A stretch of 64,000 nucleotides of DNA from Myxococcota bacterium (lineage in GTDB: Bacteria > Myxococcota_A > UBA9160 > UBA4427), in NCBI GenBank assembly GCA_030748735.1, contig JASMLK010000106.1:37312-101311 (forward strand). The letters are read 5' to 3'. Each line of letters opens with the position of its first letter. Position 1 is the first letter of the stretch. Below, piece by piece: positions 15,761 through 26,000 of this stretch. Made by a program: the position numbers and the translations under genes. Below the pieces are notes generated by a model. It saw nothing but the letters and a program-made list of their open reading frames with translations. It was not told the origin of the DNA and made no database searches.

Positions 15761-16930
15761 CTAGAAGTTGAAGCCCATTCCGATGTTCACGCCGTCGAGT
15801 TCCGCAGCACCATTGTCGTTGCGCTGGAACTGCCCATCGACCTTGAGCACCACCTGTTCGTGGGGCCAGAAGTTGAAGCCGACGTCGTACTGCCGCATCG
15901 TGCCGCCACTGTTGCCGGCCAGCGTGTTGTACTGGTTGTAGCGAGCGAAGACCCCGACGCAGTCGGCGAGCTTGTACGAAGGTTCGACGTAGAAGCCGTA
16001 CTGCTCGTCGGCACCGACGTCCTCGGCGGCGTCGGAGTGAAGGTCCCAACGTGCGTAGAGGGCGCGCAATCCGAAGGGACCGCGTTCGTAGACCATGTGC
16101 GCTTCGACCAGGGTCCCGGGCGTGTTCTCTCCGCTCGCCGCGACGTCTTCACTCCACTGCACCGTGGCGCCGAGTTCGAGGCCGGGGTGCCCGCGATAGA
16201 CGACACGCCCGGTGATCGCGACGTCGGAAGCGTTTGCTTTGGCGACCTTCTGACGACCGCCGCGGATCTCGAAGGTGTCGTCCGTCTGCAAACCCGTGTG
16301 GACGGCAACATCGGTCGAAATCCCGTTGTCGAAGCGTCGCGTCAGCATCGCGCCGCCTTCCCACCAGGTGGAGGGAATGATCGCCTTCTCGACGGGATTG
16401 CGTTCGACGCCGTAGAAGGTCGGCGGCTCGTGGGTTTCGTTCAGGATGCCGACCGGAACGAGGAAGAGCCCCGTGTTGGCCGTGAGGTCGTGGGGGAGGT
16501 CGAACTGGATGAAGGCCTGCTCGAGTTCGACTTCGCCGGGCTTTCCGTCACCGGCAAGCGCGTGCTCGAGTTCGAGTTCGGAGTAGAAGCGAATGCTCTC
16601 GCTGAAGTCGTGATTGACGAACAAGACGAAGCGATGGAAGTCCGCCTGCGACTTGTTCTCCGCGCCATCGCTGCCTTCGAGGAAGTTGAAGTGGAGTTCG
16701 CCATAGCCGCCGAGGGTCGTGTCGTTGAACCAACCATCGGCCTGGCCTCCGCCCGCGTTCTCGACTGCGTCGGCCGTGGCGTCGATCTGCTTCTGCTGCT
16801 CCTTCATCATCTCGTGGAGTTCCTGGTTGCTCGGCGAATCTTCGGCGAACGCAGGCATGGCGAACGAGACGAGGGCTGCGGTGACGATCGCGATGCGACG
16901 TCGAATCACTTCGGTGTGGGCGGGCTTCAT
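15761..16930 (-). CDS. outer-membrane porin-like beta-barrel protein
   Basis: A 389-residue protein from MKPAHTEV. A signal peptide (cleavage after AMPAFA) is followed by a short coiled coil (QELHEMMKEQQKQIDATADA) and then alternating beta strands ending in the aromatic terminus MGFNF, the outer-membrane assembly signal. Motifs such as GELHFNFLEG, FVNHDFSESIRFYSELELEHA and WWEGGAM match porins predicted to serve phosphate, oxyanion or metal uptake. It is first in a three-gene operon with the FMN-binding and PepSY proteins (62-base gap). An upstream ATG at 17161 would read through low-complexity NPNPNP and is rejected. Confidence 0.85.
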   Translation of the reverse strand: MKPAHTEVIRRRIAIVTAALVSFAMPAFAEDSPSNQELHEMMKEQQKQIDATADAVENAGGGQADGWFNDTTLGGYGELHFNFLEGSDGAENKSQADFHRFVLFVNHDFSESIRFYSELELEHALAGDGKPGEVELEQAFIQFDLPHDLTANTGLFLVPVGILNETHEPPTFYGVERNPVEKAIIPSTWWEGGAMLTRRFDNGISTDVAVHTGLQTDDTFEIRGGRQKVAKANASDVAITGRVVYRGHPGLELGATVQWSEDVAASGENTPGTLVEAHMVYERGPFGLRALYARWDLHSDAAEDVGADEQYGFYVEPSYKLADCVGVFARYNQYNTLAGNSGGTMRQYDVGFNFWPHEQVVLKVDGQFQRNDNGAAELDGVNIGMGFNF

Positions 16931-17336
16931 TTTGGGGTCTTCACTCCGTCGGGACGCTTTCGGGTTCGGGTTCGGGTTCGGGTTCGGGTTTGCCCAACGA
17001 TCGGCCCGCGCGATCGAACACCGTGCGTGCGCGAGACCCCTCGTTGGGGATGATTCGAATAGCACTGCGTCCTGCAAACGACAATGGTTTTCATGTAGAA
17101 ATTGATCACTTTTCACGGACAGGCCATGAGGGGAAGAGTCGTATTCCTTCGATAATCTCAATACTTACGGCGCTTTCTACTTCTCCGCCCATCTGAAAAC
17201 CAGTTTCGTTTTCTTTTTAGCAGTGAGACCCGACGCCTCAGGTTCAGGTGCCCATCGCGGGGACTCCGATCGCGCCCTTTCGGAACTGCCCCGCCCTTCA
17301 TGGCTTCCCACCCAATGAAGTCGCCTGGAGCGCTGT
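16931..17336. other. intergenic region between recD and the porin gene
   Basis: About 406 bases with no coding frame. It holds the hexamer repeat (16959-16990) and, from about 17050 to 17220, the most A+T-rich stretch nearby, with a TGATCA palindrome and T/A runs. That makes it the likely promoter and leader of the porin operon, read on the minus strand. I see no clear terminator for recD. Confidence 0.5.
16959..16990 (-). repeat. five-unit hexamer tandem repeat in the porin leader
   Basis: Five uninterrupted copies of TTCGGG (AACCCG-type on the coding strand) followed by TT, centred about 45 bases before the porin start codon. Such short uninterrupted repeats change length by slippage. Here that would change the leader or promoter spacing, not the reading frame. 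Confidence 0.9.
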
Positions 17337-19355
17337 TCAGTCGGCGCACAACGCATCGCCCAGGCCGGACGAACGTTTCGTGTCGCTTTCGACCGCCTGA
17401 GCGATCGCGTTCGTGGACGCGTAGAGCGTCACGTGCTCGCGCGCCCGGGTAATCGCGGTGTAGAGCTGCTGTCGGGTCATCCGTTCCGCCGCGGCGTCGC
17501 TGATCACGACGGCCACGCGGGCGAACTCCGACCCCTGGCTCTTGTGGATCGTCATCGCGTAGGCGGGTTCGAAGGCGGGCAGTCGCGCAGGTGAAAGAAG
17601 ACGCGTCGCGGGCTCGGGGCGCTCGGCAGCTTCGGCCGACGGCTTCCCATCCGCGACGGCGCGCGGAAACGCAACGCATAGACGCGCGAGCGCTTCGTCA
17701 CCGCAAGCCACGAAGAAACCGATGTCCCCATTGAAGAGTTGCTGCGTGTGGTCGTTCTCGGTGACGAGTACAGGGCGGCCCATCGGATCGCCCGGCGCTG
17801 AAGCCAGTGAACCCGCGCGCCTCAACTCATGCTCGATTTCGCGATTCAGCCCCTCGACTCCACCGCGACCGGCGCGCAGAGGGGAGAGCACTCGAAAACC
17901 CGCGAAAGCGGAAAGCATGCGAACCGGATCCGACTCTTCGAGGTAGGGCGTGAACCCTGCCACGACTTCGCTGCGAAACAGCCCGTGTGCGTCACGCGTT
18001 TCGTGGATGAACGCGCGGCGCTCGACTTCCGGATGCCCCTCGCTCGCCAGGATGTCGAGCACGGCGCCTGAATCACCCGCATTGATCGCCACGGCGAGCG
18101 CGCCGATCCCCCGGTCGGAGGCGTAGCGATAGCTGCGCGTGAGTCGCACGACGTTGTTCTGCAGAGCGCTCCGCGGGCTTCCCTCCTCGGCGCGTGGAAC
18201 ACGCGCGCCCGCGAGTTCGTCGAGGGTGTCCGCGAACGAAGACTCGAAACCTTCTGGGAGCGCTGAGCGACAGACGTCGCCCATCACCGCCCCCGCTTCG
18301 ACCGACGCCAGCTGATGTTCGTCGCCAAGCAGGATGACGCGTGCTTGCTCCGGAACGGCCTCGAGCAGGCGCGTCATCAACGCAAGGTCGACCATCGAAG
18401 CTTCGTCGACGACGATGAGGTCTACCGGAACCGGGCGGTTCGCGTCGTGACGCACGCCGGGTCGCGCACCACCCCGCACACCGAGACAGCGATGGACCGT
18501 GACGGCATCACGCGGCAGCGCGGCCTTCACCTGTTCCGAACATTCGAGCGCATCGGCGCCGCGTTGGATCGCGGCAGCAAGTGTCGCGGCGGCCTTGCCC
18601 GTGGGCGCCACCAATGCGATGCGCGGCACTTCTCCGCATTCGCCCTCGAGGGCCTGCTCGATCGCGAGCGCGAGGATCTTCACCACGGTCGCGGTCTTTC
18701 CGGTACCGGGGCCGCCCGAAATGACGGTCAAGCGTTGTTCGAGGGCGACCGCAGCTGCGAGGCGCTGGCGATCCAGCTCGCGAACGGTCGCACCAGCCTC
18801 TGCTGGCTGCATGAAGTCGAAGGCGGCCTGGTCCGCCCCCTCGGTCGGTGCGCCTTCACGCGCAGCCGAGGCGATGGGGAAGTAGCGATCGAGGCCGGCG
18901 AGAAGTCTCTCCACGTCGGCCGACAACGAGGGGGCGAGTGCGCGTCGGCGCAACTGTTCGGCGAGCCGCGACTGGTAGGACCAGTAGCGATGTAGATAGA
19001 GACGCCCTGAATCGTCGAGAACCAGGGGGCGTCTCTTACCGCGCGCAACGGACGGGTCGTGGGTACGCGCTTCGCTCTCCGTTTGAACGAGCGGGCTCCC
19101 CTCGAGCGCCCCGAGTAGCGACGCTGCCGACGGGCGATCCGTTGAATCGAGGCCAGGCAATCGACTCGCCACGGCCTCGTCACTCCCGAGGTCGAAGCAG
19201 ATGTGACCCTCAGCGGCTTCGCGTCGGGCCAGAGCCGCGGCGAAGAGCACGAGCGGTTCGTCTTCTTTCGCGATCGCCGCGAGTCGCTCGGCGAACGCGC
19301 AGTCGAGAAGGGAGAGCAGCGACTTTTCTCGCAGCGTGTCGAGGGTCAACGTCAT
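17337..19355 (-). CDS. recD: exodeoxyribonuclease V alpha subunit (RecD helicase)
   Basis: A 672-residue SF1B helicase, slightly longer than E. coli RecD. The Walker A loop VISGGPGTGKT lies near residues 211-221, Walker B VDEASMVD follows, and motif VI is YTAITRAR. The C-terminal YAMTIHKSQGSEF is typical of RecD/UvrD 2B regions. It is the fast 5'-3' motor of RecBCD. The ATG overlaps the recB stop as ATGA. The frame continues upstream for 180 codons, but that part is antisense shadow of recB. Confidence 0.95.
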   Translation of the reverse strand: MTLTLDTLREKSLLSLLDCAFAERLAAIAKEDEPLVLFAAALARREAAEGHICFDLGSDEAVASRLPGLDSTDRPSAASLLGALEGSPLVQTESEARTHDPSVARGKRRPLVLDDSGRLYLHRYWSYQSRLAEQLRRRALAPSLSADVERLLAGLDRYFPIASAAREGAPTEGADQAAFDFMQPAEAGATVRELDRQRLAAAVALEQRLTVISGGPGTGKTATVVKILALAIEQALEGECGEVPRIALVAPTGKAAATLAAAIQRGADALECSEQVKAALPRDAVTVHRCLGVRGGARPGVRHDANRPVPVDLIVVDEASMVDLALMTRLLEAVPEQARVILLGDEHQLASVEAGAVMGDVCRSALPEGFESSFADTLDELAGARVPRAEEGSPRSALQNNVVRLTRSYRYASDRGIGALAVAINAGDSGAVLDILASEGHPEVERRAFIHETRDAHGLFRSEVVAGFTPYLEESDPVRMLSAFAGFRVLSPLRAGRGGVEGLNREIEHELRRAGSLASAPGDPMGRPVLVTENDHTQQLFNGDIGFFVACGDEALARLCVAFPRAVADGKPSAEAAERPEPATRLLSPARLPAFEPAYAMTIHKSQGSEFARVAVVISDAAAERMTRQQLYTAITRAREHVTLYASTNAIAQAVESDTKRSSGLGDALCAD

Positions 19356-22300
19356 GCCGCCGCAACCCCCGGTGCGTCGAGCAGGGCCGAAAGTGCGGCG
19401 ATGCGCGCGGCGCTCGGACGATGCTGGAAAATCCCCGTTCCGGTCGGCGCCGACGGGTCCATGCCGCGCAGGAACAGGTAGTAGACACCACCAAAGTGGG
19501 TCTCGTAGTCGTAGTCGGCAACGCGCGCAGCCAGGTAACGGTCGATCGCCACCGTATAAAGGTGATACTGGAGTACGTAGTGATGTTCCTGCATCGGATG
19601 CAGCAACGCTGCAGGCTGATAGTCGGCTGCGTTGTCGCCGAGATGGTTCGACTTGTAGTCGACCACGTAGTAGCGACCACGCCATTCGAACATGAGGTCG
19701 ACGAAGCCGCGCAGATAACCCGTGAGGGATTCGAAGCGAAGGCGTTCCAACCGCGGTGCGTAGTCGACGGCGAGCTGCCGCGAGACTTCGTCGTCGGCGA
19801 ACTCGCGAAACAGCGCTGCAAGATGCGCGGCGCGCAGCCCGTCGGCCTGCTCTGCGACGGGAACCAGGAACTCGACTTCGTCGAGGCGCGCACCGCAAGC
19901 CAACGCACGCAGACAGAGGCCCTGGTCGCCGATTGGCGCGTCCAATACACGTTCGATATCGCGACCGAGCGGGCCACGCGCGACTTCATCGACACCGTGA
20001 CGATCGAGAAGCCCGGCGAGTTCACCTTCCAGTTGCGGGTTGACCGGCTCTCGAAAGTCGAGGTGTTCGAGGATGCTGTGCAGGAGAACCCCCGTCCGGG
20101 CCCCCGGTGCGAGACCTTCGAAGAGGCACTCGCCTTCGGGTAGCGGTTCGCTGGCTTCGATGTCCTGCGCGTCGACTTCGTCACGATCTGCCCCTTCGGC
20201 GCGCAACGGGGGGAGCACAGGTACGACTTCTCGATCGGAGGCGGCGAGTTGGGAAAAGCTCGAATGTCGCCAGGTCGAGGTCAGGACGCGCGAAACCTCC
20301 GGGGCTTCGCCCGGGGGCGGCTGTACCGCGGGCTGCGGACGCGGCGCTTCATCGCCCGACAACGACCGCACGGAAATCGACCCTGCCGCGCTTTCCGCGA
20401 ACGCCTCGAGTTCGCCGCGAAGTCCGCCATCGTCGAGCTGCTTCCAACCTGCGGCGTCGAGTTCGGGATGCAACAGGGGAAACAGTGCGGACTTGTCTGC
20501 ATCGCGCACCGCGCCCCACACGACGCTGCAGCGATGCTTGGCGCGGGTCAGTGCCACGTAGAGCATGCGGGTGCCTTCGGCGAGGTTCTCTTCCCGGGCA
20601 CGTTCGATGTTCTCGGCATGCTCGGGCGACCCCAGGTCGAGCACGACTTCGCCGTCCCGCTCGGGGTCGTCGGACGCCATGTGAAAGCGCGTTCGGGCCT
20701 TTGCCGCCTGCTGTAGTTCGGCCGACGCAAACAGGAACGGGCAGTAGACGATCGGGTACTCGAGTCCCTTGCTCTTGTGAATGGTCACGACGCGTACCGC
20801 GGCGCGGTCGGATTCGAGCCGCAGTTCTCCTTCTTCGCCCACGGCGTTGCCGCGCAGCTCGCGATCGGAACGCATCCGCGAGAGCCACTGCACCATGCCC
20901 TGCGGTCCGAGGTGATCGCCTTGCGCCGCGCGTTCGGCGAGTTCGCCGATGTGGAGGATGTTGGCCAGACGCCGCTCGCCCCCTTCGACCTCCAGCAGGC
21001 GTCGATGAACGTCGCCCTCGTGCAAGAGCGCGTGGAACATGCGAACGAAGCCGTGTCGATTCCAGGTCTCGTGCCAGGCACCGAAGCGCTCGAGCCATGG
21101 ATCCCAGGCGAATTCGTCTTTGCGCCACCCATCGAAGTCAGCCGCGATCTTGCCGAAGATCCGGGTCGCGAGCGCAGCGCGAATGCGCGAAAGCGAGCGG
21201 GGTTCGGCGATGGCTTCGAGTATGCGTTCGATGTCCAGTGCTTCGTCGGAGTCGAGGACGCTCGCGTTGCCAAGGAGCGCGGCTGCAACGCCGGCGGCGC
21301 GCAGGGCGTTGACCATGCGAAGGGTCTGGTCGTTCGTTCGACACAGCACCGCAATGTCACCCGGCCCCACGGGCCGACCGTCGATGCTCGTCTCGCTCGC
21401 GAGCAGACGCGCGATGTCGGCTGCGACCCGCCACGGCACGACTTCGCTCACCCGCGCCTTGTCGATGGGCTTGTCGCCTTCGCGTTCGAGGAAGAGCAGG
21501 TCCAATGCGCCGGGCGACGACTCGCCTTTCGGCGGCGCCAATGCGTCGACCGCACCGGGCCGTGCCGTCACCGCCTCGAACCGAATCTCCTCCATACGAA
21601 ACGGACTTCCGTTGTCCGGCGAGAACAATGACGCCAACGCGTCGATCAACCCCGGGTCGGAGCGCCAGTTGACGTTGAGGGTAAAGCAGCGTTCGCTGGC
21701 GTCGCCCTTCGCGCGGAGATACGCGTGTACGTCTGCACCACGGAAGGCATAGATTGCCTGTTTGGGGTCCCCGATCAAGAACAACGGGGCGTTCGCGTCG
21801 TGCCAGATGCGACGCACGATCTCGTACTGCAGTTGGTCGGTGTCCTGGAACTCGTCGACGAGGGCCGCGCTGAACGCGCTGCGCAAGCGCGCCGCAAAGC
21901 GCGAACCACTCGGACTGACCAGCGCCGTTCTCATTTGCGCGAGCAGGTCGTCGTAGGACTGGCGTGCGGCTTCGCGCTTTCGTTCGGCGAGTTGCTTCGT
22001 CGTCTCGCTGATCAATCTGCGTTCGAGGCTGACCTGGCGGTCGCGCAGCGCCTCGGCCGCGTCATCGTTCGCGGCGAGGAGTGCTTCGCATGCGCCAAAG
22101 AAGGGATGATCCGGCGGGGCCTTGCCCTTCTTCGTCCCCGCCTCGATCCCCGAAGCACCCAGGCGTGCCAGCTTCTTTCGCGGACCTTCACTCGAAATCG
22201 GCAGCCGATCGTCCTGCAACAGGGCTTCGGTGTCTCTGCGCCAGATCGTCTGGATGTTCTTGACGGAGTAGCTGCGACGATTCAGCTGATCACTGCGCTC

Positions 22301-23023
22301 GAGCAGCGAGAGCACGTCGTGCCCTTCTCGTTCCCACTGCGCACGCACCTCGCTCAGCACGTCACGCCACTTCGCCACGCGCTTTTCGACCGTGTCACGC
22401 GAAAACCGCTCGGCCTCGGGGATCACCCGCGGCGGATCCGCGTCCGCGCCATGGCGCGCAACGCCCAGCCACTTTTCGATCTTCGGAAACTTCGACCGCA
22501 TGAAGTCCACCACGCTGGGGTCTTCTTCGGCGATCACATGCGACCAGACGTCCGCACCGACTTCGCGCAACAGTGCACCTTGATCGACGAGCAGCTCGAC
22601 ATCGAAGGCCGAGCGACTCTCGAACGCGTACTCGCGCAGGGCGCGCTGGCAAAAGCCGTGGATCGTCAAGATGGCGGCTTCGTCGAAGTCTGCGAGCGCG
22701 TCGACGAGATACCGGGTGGCGAGGGTGCGCTGGGCGTTGGTCGTGAAACGCGAAAGGAGGTCGGCGAGCACATCGTCGTCACCGGTCTCGCCCGTTTCGA
22801 AGGCATGGAGCGCTTCGCCGAGACGACGGCGAATGCGGTCGCGCAGTTCTGCCGACGCAGCGCGGGTGTATGTGATGACGAGGATCTTGTCGACGCTGAG
22901 CCGCTCATCGAGAACGAGCCGCAAGTAGAGCGTCGTGATGGTGAACGTCTTGCCCGTTCCCGCACTCGCTTCGATCAGTGTCGTGCCGCGGAGATCGACT
23001 TCGAAAGCGTCGAGAGGCTTCAT
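19352..23023 (-). CDS. recB: exodeoxyribonuclease V beta subunit (RecB helicase-nuclease)
   Basis: A 1223-residue protein close to the length of E. coli RecB. The N-terminal SF1A helicase has Walker A LIEASAGTGKT (17-26), ITYTRAASAELRDRI, DEFQDTD and TIHKSKGLEYP. The C-terminal nuclease domain holds GFVDLMFEWRG and VVDYKSN near residues 1100-1125, with both catalytic Asp and Lys present, so the nuclease should be active. It processes double-strand breaks and loads RecA at Chi-type sites. Start and stop overlap recC and recD by four bases each, giving a tightly coupled operon. Confidence 0.96.
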   Translation of the reverse strand: MKPLDAFEVDLRGTTLIEASAGTGKTFTITTLYLRLVLDERLSVDKILVITYTRAASAELRDRIRRRLGEALHAFETGETGDDDVLADLLSRFTTNAQRTLATRYLVDALADFDEAAILTIHGFCQRALREYAFESRSAFDVELLVDQGALLREVGADVWSHVIAEEDPSVVDFMRSKFPKIEKWLGVARHGADADPPRVIPEAERFSRDTVEKRVAKWRDVLSEVRAQWEREGHDVLSLLERSDQLNRRSYSVKNIQTIWRRDTEALLQDDRLPISSEGPRKKLARLGASGIEAGTKKGKAPPDHPFFGACEALLAANDDAAEALRDRQVSLERRLISETTKQLAERKREAARQSYDDLLAQMRTALVSPSGSRFAARLRSAFSAALVDEFQDTDQLQYEIVRRIWHDANAPLFLIGDPKQAIYAFRGADVHAYLRAKGDASERCFTLNVNWRSDPGLIDALASLFSPDNGSPFRMEEIRFEAVTARPGAVDALAPPKGESSPGALDLLFLEREGDKPIDKARVSEVVPWRVAADIARLLASETSIDGRPVGPGDIAVLCRTNDQTLRMVNALRAAGVAAALLGNASVLDSDEALDIERILEAIAEPRSLSRIRAALATRIFGKIAADFDGWRKDEFAWDPWLERFGAWHETWNRHGFVRMFHALLHEGDVHRRLLEVEGGERRLANILHIGELAERAAQGDHLGPQGMVQWLSRMRSDRELRGNAVGEEGELRLESDRAAVRVVTIHKSKGLEYPIVYCPFLFASAELQQAAKARTRFHMASDDPERDGEVVLDLGSPEHAENIERAREENLAEGTRMLYVALTRAKHRCSVVWGAVRDADKSALFPLLHPELDAAGWKQLDDGGLRGELEAFAESAAGSISVRSLSGDEAPRPQPAVQPPPGEAPEVSRVLTSTWRHSSFSQLAASDREVVPVLPPLRAEGADRDEVDAQDIEASEPLPEGECLFEGLAPGARTGVLLHSILEHLDFREPVNPQLEGELAGLLDRHGVDEVARGPLGRDIERVLDAPIGDQGLCLRALACGARLDEVEFLVPVAEQADGLRAAHLAALFREFADDEVSRQLAVDYAPRLERLRFESLTGYLRGFVDLMFEWRGRYYVVDYKSNHLGDNAADYQPAALLHPMQEHHYVLQYHLYTVAIDRYLAARVADYDYETHFGGVYYLFLRGMDPSAPTGTGIFQHRPSAARIAALSALLDAPGVAAA

Positions 23024-26000
23024 CCCAGCTCCTCCCGCGCCGCGAGCAGCGGTTCGTAGACCTCGGACGCCGCAGCCGCGAACGAAACGCCGCAAGCGAG
23101 GTTCGCGTCGGCGTCGAATGGATCGACGCCCCGAAACGCCAACTCGACATAGGGATCACTCTCGTCCCCGAAGCCCGACCAGGCGTCGACCGCGAACTTC
23201 TTGCGCGCTGCGTCGATCGCGCCGGCCTCCCCCTTCTTCGCCAACGCGCTCGCATAGGCGCGCGACGCCTCGTGAAACAAGGGCAAGGGGGCCTTCAGGC
23301 CTTCCCGGTACAGGTCGACCAGCGCGGCGAGTCGCCCCTCGGCGTCTTCGCAGGGACCGAAGCGAATGGCGTAGACGTGCTGTTTGCCCGACTGCGCTCG
23401 CCCCACCAGGCTGGTCTGCGGCGGTGTCTTTCCGAATGCAGCGGGGTCGCGCGCACGGCCGACCTGCCACACCAGGTGCCGCAACCACGCGCGAAGCTCC
23501 GACCCGCGACCGAGCCTCTGAAACGAAGAAAACACCTGTCCCGCTTCACCGATCGCATCGAAATGACCGGTGATGTCGACGCCCCCACACTGGATCGTGA
23601 ATGGTTGCTTCGGCATCGCTTCGGACACGTTCAGTTCGGTGTTCCAGCGGGCGATCTGTTCGGCGTCCTGCACGAGGTCTTCGAAGGCGAGCCTCCCCGC
23701 ACTGCCATGGGGCAGCACGCCCGTGGCGTCGACGACCTCGAAGGCGTCTTCGAACCCGACACCCGCTGCATGCAGGTCGAGGATCAGCTGCCCGACGTTT
23801 GCGGCTTCCCGCGGATCGAGCGAGAACGCCTCGCGGCGCGCGATCGGCTCGCGCTCGTCGCGAAGCACGATGCCGAGGGTGTCTCTCACGAACGCGCGGG
23901 AGGGCGCGTGGAAGAAGGCGACCAGGTCTTCGAGAGCAAGCGAAGCGATTGCGGACTCCTCCGCTCCAGGATCGACCCGCACCGAAAACGCACCCTCCCT
24001 TGCGACCCGGCTGGTGTCGATACGCGCAAGCTCGCGATGCAGCTGGCGATGGACCGGAAACACACGCCGCAGCTCGTCCTGGTAGCGCGCACCGTAGGGA
24101 TGCAGAGGATGACGGATTTCGATCTGCTCGCGGATCCGTTTTCGCATCGCGCGATGCGAAAGGGGCTCACCCTCTTGATCGATCGCGTGCGCGTCGCAGA
24201 TCACGTCGACCAACTCGCTCACCGCAGCCGAAGGCGGCAACTCGGCACCGTCGCGAATGCTCTGCCCCACGTAGGTGATCACGAGGCGGTCACGCGCCGA
24301 CAACAGCGCCTCGAGAAAGAGATAGCGATCGTCGTCTCGCATCGTGCGATCGCCCAGCTTCGGGTCGCGCGCCATCAGGTCGAAGCCCGGTGGATGGTCG
24401 ATGCGCGGGAAGGCGCCGTCGTTCATCCCCAGCAGACAAACCACGCGGAAGGGAATGCTCCGCATCGGCACGAGTTCACAAAACGTCACCCCACCGGCCA
24501 GGAAGCCCGTCGACCGGCGCGCGTGCTGCAGTTGCCGCTCGAGTTGCTCGCGCAGCGAGGTCAGGCTGACGGCTCGCTCGAAGCCCACGTTCGTCGCCTG
24601 TTCGGCCGTCTTGACGATTGCCTTGCGGAGCATCAGATGCTGGTCGTGGTGATCGTCGTCGTCGATCGCGAGGCCTTCGAGAAAGCACAGAAGGGCTTCA
24701 CGCCAGGCGTGAGGCGAGTTCATCCCGGAAAGCGTTGCACGCGACGCGACGAGAAAGCGATGGACTTCGAGCAGGCGTTCGAGGGTTTCGGCGCGTTGCC
24801 CCTCGGCGTCGCCAAACGGCTGGACGCCCTCGAAGAGCGCATCGTCCGCGCCTTCGATTGCCACACCGAGAAGCAGCCGATCGATGCCGAAGCGCCAGGT
24901 GTTGACGTCGATCTCGGGCTGCGCCTGCTCGGCGCGGTGTGCTGCGTCGATCCCCCAGCGAATGCCTGCTCCGCCGATCCACGCCTCGACGCGGGCGAGG
25001 TCTTCGGTGCCAAGGCCAAAGTGCTGCGCGACACACGGCCGCCCCAACAGGTCGAGGACATCGGGGGCCGAAAAGCGGCCGGCCACGACTTCGAGCCCCG
25101 CGAAGAAGGCGTCGACGACCTCGTCGGTCGGGTCGGGCCAGCGATCGGAGATTCGATAGGGAATGGCCCCTTCACCGCGCGCAGCCGCTTCGGCGCCGCG
25201 CGCACGAACCCCGAAGACCGCTTCGATATAGGGTGCATAGGTCTTGATGTCCGGCGTCATCACGACCACGTCCTGCGGTTCGAGACTCGCGTCGGCTTCG
25301 AAGCACGCGACGAGTTCTTCGCACAGGACTTCGACTTCGCGCATCGGGCTGTGGCAGGCGTGGATGCGCAACGAGCGATCACCCGAATCGAATGATCTTC
25401 GCTCGAGACCTGATCGCCCCGATGCTTGCAGCGTGTACACGTCGCTCTGGAGACCGCTGAGCAGGCCCTCGCCTACCGGCTCGCTGTGGAGATCCCCCTC
25501 CCCTTCGTCGAGGTCCCCACTTGCAACCAACATGCTGTGGAAGTCGCGACCGAGCTTTCCATACGTGGAGAGCAGGGGATGCCCGACGTCGAGATGGAGT
25601 TCTTCGTCGAGATCGACGCCCCCTTCGAGATCCACCGACGAACCTTCCCGGTGCAAGCTGCGCCGCGCTTCGCGCTCGGTCGCAACGTCGCCCCAGTAGT
25701 GGGGCGTCGGACTGAGCATGAAGAGGTGCAGTTCGCAGTGGCGACCGAGGGCGCGAATGAGATCGAAGTGAAGACGGGGCAGCGACGACACGCCGAACAC
25801 GGAAAGCCGCTCGGGTAGCCGACCCGCCTCGACGTTTCCCCGAACCAGCCGATCGATCAGCGCGCGACCGCGACCCGCGAGATGACCGTCGCCGTGACGC
25901 GCCACGAGTTGGCGCCACAGAGTCGCTTGCCAGGCCACGTCCGGCTCGTCGGCGGGGGCGTGCGCGGAGGCGCGTGCAGGGTCGAGCCACGCGTGGAGCA

